NCBI GenBank assembly: GCA_020284085.1
Contig: JACEVL010000339.1
Coordinates: 259,501-323,500 of the forward strand
DNA: 64,000 bases
Source of the DNA: Aporrectodea caliginosa
Taxonomy: Eukaryota > Annelida > Clitellata > Crassiclitellata > Lumbricidae
Direction: 5' to 3'
A program made the translations under genes and the position numbers. Within the stretch, counting starts at the first letter, position 1, and each line of letters starts with the position of its first letter. The notes under the pieces are model-generated. The model was not told the DNA's origin, searched no databases, and was given only the letters and a program-made list of their open reading frames with translations. Below, in pieces: positions 1 through 12,752 of this stretch.

Positions 1-504
1 ACACTGTCGTTAATTACAATTCGATGTTCTTCTATCTTTAAGACATAAATAAGTCTTCGCTGAATTGAGGACTTAAGTAAAATCGGACGGTAGTGTGAGG
101 TAGTTAATTTTCTGTCAATACGAAATCCAGGTGCAGGATTTTAGGTCGGTCTAGCGTTTATCGGGTTAGTAGCGACAGTAGTTACTGGTAAATACTGCTA
201 TTTACGTAATTAGGTTGATATTGCTTTTTACTAATACGTCCTACACTATACGTCTTATTTTGCACTTCGGTTTAATTGACTTTTCCTTGGTCAAATTAGG
301 CCTATTATGTGTGCATTGGTTGTCAAACTTTCGTATCTAAAGAATAGAGAACGTATGGGTCACTGCTTAAGATCTTGAGCACTTACCTATAGAACTTTTT
401 AAAGGCACAGAGTTTGCTGACGTGGCGTTCAGACTGTGAATCTGTATTAACAATGCGAAAAAAACTCAGTCTCTGTGCGTCAATAATGAAATTGTTGTCG
501 ATGG
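1..504. other. intergenic, no feature seen
   Basis: AT-rich DNA with no open frame of note, no repeat and no match to the receptor exons found downstream. It ends at the target-site duplication of the next element. Confidence 0.5.
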
Positions 505-512
505 GTTGATAG

Positions 513-1451
<939 letters not shown>

Positions 1452-1459
1452 GTTGATAG

Positions 1460-2347
1460 TGCACATGAAATTCTGAATGCATAACTTTACCTTCTGTATA
1501 CATGTATTTGTAACGTCGGATATTCGGGGTTGTCGACCAACAGAAGAATGCGGGAACACTCGGTTGACGTTGAGTCGTTTATTTGTCACGAGCACATCTT
1601 CCAGCAGCAATTCCGACCGACTGAGCTGAGGTTCCTTTACAGTTCAACTCTACACTTAGAATACTCTTTCGGTCGGCGTCGCTCGGTCTACATATTTTCA
1701 CGTGGAGGCCTGTGTGGCTTAACCACAGGCATGATTCCCCTACCTGTGCAATGCACGATAGTGCGTTTATGCAACGCCTACGCATAGCACAGGTCTCGGC
1801 CTTTCCTCATTATTTATTCTCTGCCTCTGTCTGTCTGACTGTCCGTCTGTCTGTCTGACCGTTTGTCTGACCGTCTCCCTCCCTCTCTCTCTCCCTGTAT
1901 CTCTGTCTATCCTTCTCTCTGCCTCTGTCTCTGTATATCAACGTGTGTCTCTGGCTGTCTCTGTGTATATATTAAGGTGTCTGTCTGGCTGTCTCTGTCT
2001 GTCTTCCATCTATTCCTCTCTCAAATTCCTGTGTGCTTTATGCACACCCCTATTATACAATTTATTGGTAGTATTATTATAGTTGCTAATAATAGAACTT
2101 CGATAAAATATGTTATATGACAAGGAATCAACCGCTGGTGCATCAGAACCAAATCATAATCATGTTAAAACTCAGATGATCAGCTCACAGAGACAGAGAG
2201 ACAAAAGTTACGGTCATTAAGGCAACTGGAAGAGGTAACAGAGGTAAGAATAGAGACCGAAATGACACAAGATACTGAGCAGAAGTAATATATGCGGGAA
2301 GAAAACAGATAGCAGCTAATAATAATAACAATAATAATAATAATAAT

Positions 2348-2386
<39 letters not shown>

Positions 2387-3270
2387 CTTTTTTTTCAAAC
2401 TGACACACCGCATAGCATGAACGGATGGTGAAAAGTTATTATAAGAGTCAAACTTTAACTGTATTGCAGCCATGCAAGGCGCCCATCTGTCCTACTGCTT
2501 ATTTTACCAACGCCATCTGGCGAATGAAATTGCTGAGTTCACATACTGAAGTCGAAAATTTATGACGACCGTTTGTAGCTCCGACATTGCCCGTACTCTG
2601 GCAGTGCCAGTCTTAACCTAGACAAAGGAGGAGGGTGACGCTGTTATGGCACAATGTCGTTACACTGAATCTGAATTAACCTATGTGTTGAAGTTTACTG
2701 TAAGTAGCGTATTCGTATGCAGTTTGCAATCAGATATGGGCTCCATATGTCTATTGCAGCAAAATACACAAACAAACTTAGATGGACTTCTGAAATAATA
2801 AACAAACAAACAAAATACACAGCCGTAATACAGATATAGACATAAAACGCGGTAGTCGATTGGTTTGGTCGGTCGTCTTGTAAGACGGATTGTGCAGGTC
2901 CGAGGGTCCTCTTAGACTGTTACTATGTAAGGACCTTCAACAAGTCCGTTACCCACAATAATTTTGTTGCTCAGCGCCATGTATAATTAGTTCAAGCGTT
3001 GTCGTTATAATACTTATTATAGTGGTAAATTACATAAATGATAAGAATTATATTACTTGTGTAGGCCTACTTTTATTATGAAGAACATATTATGACATTA
3101 TTATGACAAAATATTCAAAGAAGCACAATCACCCAAACTCATACAACTAAATAAGCACCCAAACACATCTTAACTTACAAGTGCAAACACTCAAACAAGA
3201 ACATAATCGATTAATTACATTATCTTCGACGAAGAAGGAAGGACCAGCAAATTTCAAACGCATTCATGTT
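1460..3270. repeat. intergenic with simple repeats and a SINE-like segment
   Basis: No convincing gene. About 1818-2012 is a pyrimidine-rich CTGTCT-type simple repeat, and 2316-2387 is an (AAT)n run. About 2850-2990 looks like the head of a tRNA-derived SINE: a GGTTTGGTC..CGTCTTG segment followed by a B-box-like GCAGGTCCGAGGGTCC. The open frame at 1530-1787 has no recognisable homology. Confidence 0.5.
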
Positions 3271-3275
3271 GGCCA

Positions 3276-3648
3276 ATCATTTTCAATTTATTTTAAACAC
3301 TGGCTGACGTGAACATTGGTTCACTATTACAGGGACGTCATTGGAAAACCCAATTCGCCATTATTAAACTGCTCTGCAATTAGGCTACTACCAAGCATGG
3401 ATGCAAACGCGACGTATCTATGTTAGAGCAACTCAACTGCCTAGTTGATTTAAATCCGGGTGTCACGTATTTGTATTAGGAGGCAAAACGTCAGCTCTGA
3501 AATCCGGATGTATCATAGACACGCAGTTACTCTGTTCGTATGAAAAATACAAACTGAATACAAACAGTAATGGTTAAAAGGGGTAGATCCGCATAATTTA
3601 AACTTCACTGTTTCCGCTTATCGTTGCGAACATTTGGAGATAAGCGCA
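3276..3648 (+). promoter_or_regulatory. conserved upstream block of receptor gene 1
   Basis: Short motifs here recur in the same order upstream of relic 6 (about 51296-51640): AAACACTGGC, GATGCAAACG and ACAGTAATG. An ACAGTAATNG/AGTAACNGTTA-type core also lies upstream of genes 2 (about 17254), 3 (about 26029) and 4 (about 35936). I infer a shared proximal promoter for this subfamily. No TATA box or transcription start can be fixed from sequence alone. Confidence 0.5.
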
Positions 3649-6600
3649 ATGTCTTCAGACGGACGACGTAAATCTAATGGATTGGATCTTGTTCTGCTTG
3701 TAATCTTCGGTGAGTAATTAGTGTTCCTCAATAAATAAGTCACATTCTTATAAAATCTGAGCCAAAGTTATACTGTCACAATCATAACGGGACGTAATGT
3801 GTCTTGAATAATGAACACGGTTACACGGTTAGGCTCAACGACGGTTTAAGGTTTCAGTTATTATCGGTTACTACTTCCGCATTCAGTTAGCGCCCAACAC
3901 AGTCACCATAATGGTAAAAAACAAGATGTCAGGTTTTTGTACAAGGACGTAAAACGTTAGCTTCAAATGATTATTATCTCGCCTTGTATCGTCACATAGA
4001 TATAGGACTACTCACAATTTTATTTTGAAGGTTGTTTAAGTTTATCTCTGCAAAATAATCTCTTAAAATTCATTTGAAATGTGTGAAGAAAGTTATTCAA
4101 AATGAAACTGATATTTGTGCTAAGTTAAAAGTTCACTGGCTAGTTATGTGATGTCCGCCATCTCCTCCCCGACTGTGCGCTACTACAGGCGGTTTATGTA
4201 AAGGAGTGGTAACGTTTTGAAGTGAGATTTGAGTTCTGCTGATGTTCGATAATGTAGAGTAGTCCTTAGGTCTGGCACAGAATTGTTTTGTAAGTAAATA
4301 GGTATATTTTTTTATTACTCCACGGTTTCCGTCCTTAGGTTAGTTTCCTTTCTAAATCCAGGTTTCACAGGGAAACGGTAATCAGGTTGTGGCCGATCCT
4401 TTAATCTAGTGCTCCTGCGTGGGCCTAGGGTTTCGGGTTCAAATCCATCCGATTCTGCTATTAGGGGTTTCTTGACGAAGGTTTCCAAGGGTAAGGCTGC
4501 GGCGGAAGGGAGTTCGGCAACTTCCGGTTGAGGTTCCGAAAAGTCAGGGTTCGTAGTGGTACTCACTTCCTTACTTACTTTTCTATCTGCTTCTAGGAAT
4601 TCTATTCTATCCAACAGACTTCTCTGGTCTCCAGCCAATTCAGATTGAGCTTTAGACATTTCAGATTGGATTCTAGACAATTCAAAGTGGGATCTAGACA
4701 ATTCAGACTGGTTTCTGGACAATTCAGACTGTCCTTCGAACAGGTCCGTAAGTCTCCTGTCCATCTTGCCTTGTCTTGTCCATCAGTGACGTCAGTTAGT
4801 CGGTCAGTTAAATTATTTTGTCCAGCAGCTAAATCATTTTGTCCAGCAGTGACGTCAGTTAATCGTTTGTCCAATTTATTTTGTCCTTCAGTCACCTTTT
4901 CTATACCTTGCAACAAACGTTCAAGAATAGAGGCTCGAATCAACTCTGGTGAAAGAGGCCTGACTTCACCTTGCTCACTTACTTCCAAAGAATGCAATGA
5001 TTCACGAGACATAGTTAGAAATTATTATTAAAGATTATGCAACAAACAGTCTCAATTATATACAAAAATTCAAGTAAAACATTTAACTTAATCCTATGCA
5101 GTTTCTACTGGCAGTGACTTGCAATTACAATCAATTCAAAGTAAAGAAAGATGATTATTTACCCATCTTTTGAAGGACATGATTAATAATCCACGGCAAT
5201 TATAGGTTACGAAGACGGAATATAATCCAGCGAATAGGCGGAGACGACGACAGAGAGATAATCCAACGGGTAAGCGGAGACGACGACAGAGAGAATAATC
5301 CAGACAATCGACAATATTATTCCAAACGTACTCGTTTCTACTTTAAACTTCTATAGCGCACTATTTAACTCTTAGGAAGAGACTAACGCAAGTGTTTCTC
5401 AATTCCTTATCTAATCTACTTCGAAAACGGGGACTCAAAAAGAAATGATATCTCGGACGACTTGGCTCGACTCCTAGGTAATCCTTCGATACAGGTCTAA
5501 CCTCTAAGACGTCTCGGCAGCAAGTGACAAATTTTACTAGTGGCAGGGTCTCTAATCAGACACTTCAACCAATCAGCAGTCCAGCTCAAATGCTAGCCTT
5601 ATATGGACACGAAATAAGACAGAAAACCGATGACGTAGGGGATGAGTCAGTGGTTCTGCTGCTGTATCAGACGTGACTAGCGCGTGATCAGAGGCTGACG
5701 GAAAATCCCAATAATAATGCTATCAACGGCGAAAAATACCGAGGCCAAGCACGACACCATCGTTTCATCGGCTCGCCGCTTTTCTACCGCTAGAGGTCTC
5801 AGGGGACAGACACAAGCAATTCTAAAAATAGCCTCTAGTAAGGATTTTATAGATCATTACAGTTATGTTATTGAACATTTTCGGGATTTAAGTTTCTTCG
5901 ATTTTTTAATTGGCCAAATCCGAAAACTTGCATTTAACTAATGAAATTTGGAAATAGGTTATTTCGATACAGAATTTTTGCAGAACTAACGATGCTGTGT
6001 TTTGCAGCATTTTATTTTACTGCACCTGTTTAAAGCAGTTTATTTTTGCTCTTATGTACTTTAAGATTTCGTATTCATGAACCGTATCTCAGCATCCGAA
6101 GAGACATGCGGAGAAATCAACGGTCAAATCCTCTGCTATTTTAAAGCCTGGGACTTTGGGGTGGATTGGAATGCGGCATGGCAACTGTGCAATTCAAGAA
6201 ATGCGACACTGCCTGCTATTCGTAACGGAAACGAACAAGATGTTTTTGAAAAGTTTCTGAATATGCATATGTCTGACTCTACCGTTTGGACATCCGGCAG
6301 AAACTATACTTACGACAATTGGACATGGGTGGATGGACGACCATGCTCTAATCGAGGTAAAACTATGTTCTTTAGGTAGATGGACAACATTGTTTGCAAC
6401 CTTTTTCAGAGGTCAAACCATTTCCTGAAGTCTTCTTCTTCCATGTGTACAAATTCTAAGTCTACACAATATTATCATATTTTTATTAATTTTTATTGTG
6501 AGACTGTTCAACACGCTAAGAATGGATAAAGGTATAAGGCACGGAGAAGAAATGCAATGCGACGACTTTAATGTGGAGTTTCAAACAGAATTGCTTTGTA

Positions 6601-9600
6601 AGTAAATAGGTATATCTTTTATTACTCCACTTGCAAACGCACAATGGGACATACAACTGAAGACATTGTTATACATCGAAGTAATAATTAGCAATTAAAG
6701 ATGTAAATTGAATTAAACGTTTAGTGAAATGACTGAAATATATTAGTGTAAAATGAGTCATCTATACAGCATCCTAGTGATAAGTCCCTTTCCAGTAAAA
6801 AAATCAGAGCGCGGTATATCAAGATTATGTGAGCGAGTCCTAAGGGAGTATCCAGTTATCCGTTTCGGCAGGAGTAAATGATGGAGGACATGTCCGGGTT
6901 CGTAGAGGATAGCAGCAAAGAGGACTTCATCTGCCTTTGAACAAAACATGTCAAAAGTAGGGGTATTGGCTGGCAAAACCCTGTTGTATGAGCTTTCTAA
7001 TAATACTCCTCTCACCCTCATTTGCAAATCCCCACCATGCTGGAGATGAATACAGCATTCGTGCTACTGTGGTAAAACGTACAACATCATGGATTCGTTT
7101 GCCTGTCAAGCCACATGCACCAAAAGGACGCGAAGTGCGTATAAGGATTGCTTTGCCTTGCATTGCACCTGATTGTGTTATTAATTAGCATAGAGAACCC
7201 CAATCTACTTTAGCGCTGGTGAATAAGCTGGTGACCTGCGCTTGGCTTTCCAGTGGCGCTTTAGACGTTTGGAGATTACGATTACGATTAGGGATTTTAA
7301 TCGCTGCTTTTAAGAAATTCCTGTGATGTAAATAACTGAAATGCATTAATTGATAAATAAAAGTGAGAATAGTAGTAACTGTTATCGAAATTAATTAGTA
7401 AAGTGAAGCGCGCTGGTGTTTAATACCCAAGACATCGACCGATGGCGCACCAAAATCAGGCTGTAATAACGTTGATATTCTGGTGATCAGTACACTAAGA
7501 CAGAGAGACTCGCCTGTAGTGAATAAGATGCAGATGCTTGTGCCGTTTATGTGTTTATTTGATATTCTGTACTGAGTCTTTTAGGAAAAGCTCTTTGAAT
7601 TGGACTCTGCAATATATTTCATCTGTAGCGTCTTGACTTAGCAGGAGACGTAAACTGAGCTGCGTTAGAAGGTACAGTACGTATGGTCGTTACTCAGAAA
7701 TATATTCAAGGCACAGAGAGTCCGATTTTTAGTGTTGATGCTTGAGGGACAGAAGATTACCATGCAACGAAGTGATTGACGCTACACTAGAGTTGTTTTA
7801 CGCATGCATGCAGGGGCGAAGAATACCACTGATGCACGGGCTAGACCGATTACCTTGATCTAACAAAAGATAACAAGCAATTATACAATGTATAATACGT
7901 CTAATTAATGTGTTACCAAAGGCTGACTCTCTGTCTTAGTGTACTGATCACCAGAATTTCAACGTAAGTACAGCTTGGTTTTGATGTACCATAGGTCGAG
8001 GTCTTGGGTATTAGACAACAGCGCGATTTACTTTACTAATCAATTGTTATTTAGTGCTAATTAACATACAAGAAGTTAAATACAGTTCCCTTTTGTTCCA
8101 GTTGTCTACGTGTAGGTTTATGCAATGAATGCTTATTCACCTTATGTTTCAGATTGTAGATACATATTGAATGCTCATCCAAGGCATCACCCAGTTGTTG
8201 ATTACAGTTCCCGTATTCTAAACGCTGGAAATCCGCTTTATTCTGTCAACTATATTTGTCAATATTCAGGTGAGTTTAGTCATCCTCTTCCCCACTCTTA
8301 AAAAACGCATCAGTCAGACAAATGAATGTATAAGCATCAGCAATGGAATAAAATAAATAAATCAGCAATTAATTTCTTAGTGGGTTTAGCATATGTTACA
8401 TAGAATAAACAGTTTCGGATAAGAATTCGATAAAAGCAAAGACATTTTCATATTACAGTCAATGAGCTGAAATGTTACGAGGAAGTCGTTGCTGAGCTAA
8501 CAACTGTTGTTGAAGGTATTTTGAACTAATTAGCATTTAGGCCTACTAAACACTTACGATCATAGGAAAGCCTATCTCACACAGAATAAACCACGACCTG
8601 GAATAGATCTTTATTTCGGTAAATGCTGAAAAAGAAAGATAATTTTTAGAAGAACATTCCATTGCTGATTTAACTGCATCATATCGGAAGGGTGACAATA
8701 ATAGATTCCACAGTGTCAAAATGAACCATGCTAATATAAGTAAGTAAGTAGCCTTTATTTCATGTGACAAGCACACATGGAATAGAGTGTAAACCACTAT
8801 TATTACATATATTGTATATAATTATTTGAAATAAACTATTACAGTGTCAGAGTATAAAATAAAACATGCACAACTAAATATAACTAAAGTTGCATTGATT
8901 ACACTTTTAATCAGTTTAGATTTAACAAAGGCGGCATGAATGTATGTCCTCTCTGGCGAGGTAAGTAGACCAACTTGTCCTCACGAACAGATGACAAGTG
9001 CTGATGAACAGGTGGGCGAGGAACTGCGATATACCATGAAGTGCTTCCTGTCTGCTCGAGCAATTATCTCTTCTATTTTATGGTTTTCCCACATATCTGC
9101 TATGCGAGCCTTTTGGAGAGTTGCATTAATGCGCGCATTATCATGTGAGGTGAGATATTCAGCATATGCAGGTGGTTATATGATTCTAGTGAGAACGATC
9201 GATTGAAAATAACGTCCAGCTTCCAGATTTGTAGGACCTGCTCTGCGGCAAAGATGTACGTTGAAGGTTTTTGCAAAATCATACCGATCACTTTGATATT
9301 TAGTCTTAGATATTTTGACTCTGAAGGAATCTTGTTATCGAATGAAACAAATTACTTTTATTTCCATGCATTTTGACATTATATTTCTAATGGTTTAGGA
9401 GACGTGTGCAGTTACTTCAACGACACATTAAACGTAACGAACGGATGCATCATAATCAGTGACGACGAACGATCGTGGTATGACGCGAGAAATCAATGTC
9501 TTTTCACCGGTGGGGATTTGGCAGTACTAGATGATGCTGACCGATACCGTTTTCAAGACAACTTTGAACGCTTTGAACGCTACACTATATTATTATGGAT

Positions 9601-12600
9601 TGGATTAAGAAAAACATGCTGGCGCTGGAATTTGAATAAAAATGGTTTGCACATTTTTTTATTAACAACCATCTCAGATGAACTGCATCTGATTACGCCT
9701 AATTTCACGATTACCAACTGCAGTTGAAACTGATAAACTGCAGAAAGAAATACTATCAATCCTCTCATGTGTGTGTGTGTGTGTGTGTGTGTTGTGTGTG
9801 TTTAGCAACTGCTTCTCCTAGAAGCACGTTCATTGCATTCGGGTATTGTAACTGATTTTGAGGTTATCATTGTCTGCAACCTAGGATAACAACATCGTGT
9901 ACAATGTTAGCTTTGTTCGTGTGGGGGTAACCTCTTATGTTTCATACTCAAACAGAAATTCGGTATAGATGAGGTAATGTTCGATTGCAAGTCCAAATCC
10001 AAGGGTGACAGCTGTGAACACTTTTAATAGTTTAGAATTTTAGATTACACAGTTATTAATCTTGACAGCCAGTGATGAAGACGAAATTAAATACACCAAC
10101 TGGTCTAAGAAGTGGAATCCACACAACGGAGAGTGTATTTCTATCGACTCACTGAATGGCACATGGGGGACAACTGAATGCTCAAATAAACTAAAAGTCG
10201 TTTGTCAAGCAGGTTAGCATTACAACTTTTGCGCTGCGATTGGTAAAATTGTGGACCGGATACAAATAGAAAGAAGTTAGTTTATGTCGCGAAAAACGAT
10301 TTTTATTGCCTGAGCAATTTTAGCTATTCAATCTAAAACATATTCTGACTTTCATTTTCATTTTCGTCTTCCGCAAACTCACGTAAAGACGTAATTGACG
10401 AAAGAATAATAGGCCTAGTCACATTATTATTCTGAATTATTATTGTTTGCTTAAGTTTGGTCTGTTTTTTTTACAGCAGTTCAATCAGCAAAAGTTCTAT
10501 AGCTTCAAATGCTATAATTCTAAAAAAATCAACGTTTTCCTTTATTGTAAATAAAATGGGTAGCCTATAGTGATGGTGAAACAATCGTGACTACTTAAAT
10601 TCAATAGTGATTACCTTGTAATAGGTTAGCCTAAAATAAGATTTAAACTTTTGCAAATGCATTATTGACTGTCAAAATAAACCAGTGCTTATATGTAACA
10701 TAGCCTATTTACTTGTTTCTTTTCTTCGAGGTTTCGCCAACAAGACTTCATCAAAATCCGATAACTGTAAGTTAATCCGGTGAAATACTATTGGACTTAT
10801 ATCCGTTTTAAAAGTTCCAGTGCGTTGTTATCACGACTCAAATGACTGGTATAATATTATTATAAGTAACTTCACGGGGCTGCACCTGAGTATTTACGCG
10901 ATTACTGTATCGGGATGCATTCCTCCGCTTCCGGGTTGAGACTCCGATCGCTCGAGAAAAAGATCTTCTCGTACGACTATTCATATACTGTTATCATTAT
11001 GGGCTTCTTCCATCACTGTTTGATAAATATTTCCTTAAGGGTGTAGCTATCCATGGACATGATACTAGAGCATCCTGTAAATATCGAACCCCAGGGGCAC
11101 GAACCAGGACTAAGCAGTTCTCAATTAAATGCTCAGGTCCACCACTTTTGGATTCTCTTCCTCCCAATTTAATAAATACATAACACGTGGCTCCATTTAA
11201 AGCTCAACTGAAAAATTATCTTTTGAACACATAAAAAGAATATGACTCGATAGATTGTACCAGTAGTTAAGATTGTTTATGATACAACTGTGAACATTAT
11301 AATCTGTTTTGTTTTGATTTTGTTGTTGTTTGTTTGTTTTAAAGCTTGTACTGCAATGTTTTATTATTTAGTTGTTTGGCTATGATTTAGCCCTAACATT
11401 GTTATTTAAGTTGCATTTTCTATAATCATATGATCATAAAAATCGTCTTGCCATCTGTAAATGTAACTTGGAAAAGGGGCAGCCCTGCAATAGCGGATTA
11501 TTTTATCCTTTAGGGCTGTCCTGTTGACGGCATCAGCAGATTAACTTTTGAAAATGACTGATTGTTAATTATTATTTGTGCTGTTGTTGAATCAATTAAC
11601 CGCTGATTGATTGATTTGACGGATTAAGGCAGCGGATGCTGAAGGAAGGAAAGCAAATTAGCAATATGAAACAAATACAGGCTTACATTAGGAATATTGT
11701 TTGTGTTCTAACTTAATAAGAACAATAACAATAATGTATGCGTTCTAAAATCTACTAGCCTTCTTTTATAAACAATAATCTGATATCCTTGGTACAAACT
11801 GTGTTTATCTACGATAGCCTTTGTTTGGTAACTATCGAAAAACAGTATAGATCCATTTACCTATTTCATGTATTTACGAGAGATAAGCTGGAGATTATAA
11901 TTTATAGCCTTGTCAGTACCGGAACATGGATATCCAAAAGTATCAAAACGAGTCTTACTTTGGATTTTGTAAAAAAAATACTCATAATGAATAAATCTTA
12001 AAACAGAATGATAGACATTATAACCAACAAGGAGGTCTAATAACTTGAATGAAGATTTATTTAAATGCACATGAATCGTACTAATAAGCAGATACTTATA
12101 ATTTTATGTTACCTATCTGATGCACCATTAATATCTTTTGAATATTGGATTACTTGTTTTTTCTTGAAGCTCTTTCGTTGTCGGATGTTGAGCGGGAATC
12201 TCCATCAGTTAGCTATCCTACATGTGAGCAATTTGACTTTCACTCAATCATAATTAATGGAATAATAATAAGGGGTAATTCTGTTAATGACATCGTGAAA
12301 CTTGATTTGCCTTTTTTTATTAAGTTCATCTTTCCGAGTCAGTAATCATTCAAATTGTGATATCATTTCTTCGCTCTTTGAGTTTAATGATTTCTTTTCA
12401 TTTTAATTAACATAATTATATCAGGGAAGCTTTTTTACAATTCACCTATGCAAGTGAAACTGGTTGGTGGTTATCGTAAGATTCTTCGACTTCGCTGCTT
12501 AATTAGTGCTTTGTTATTTTCAGTCATCTCTGTAGTGATTGTGGGTATATGTACAATTGTCATCTCGAATATCATCGTTGCATTCGTTGTCCGAAAGTTT

Positions 12601-12678
12601 GTTCACCAGTAAGTTCATGTTACTAATTTACACCATTATTACTGTGATTTAAATAATGGGCATACAGTTTAGATCGTC

Positions 12679-12752
<74 letters not shown>

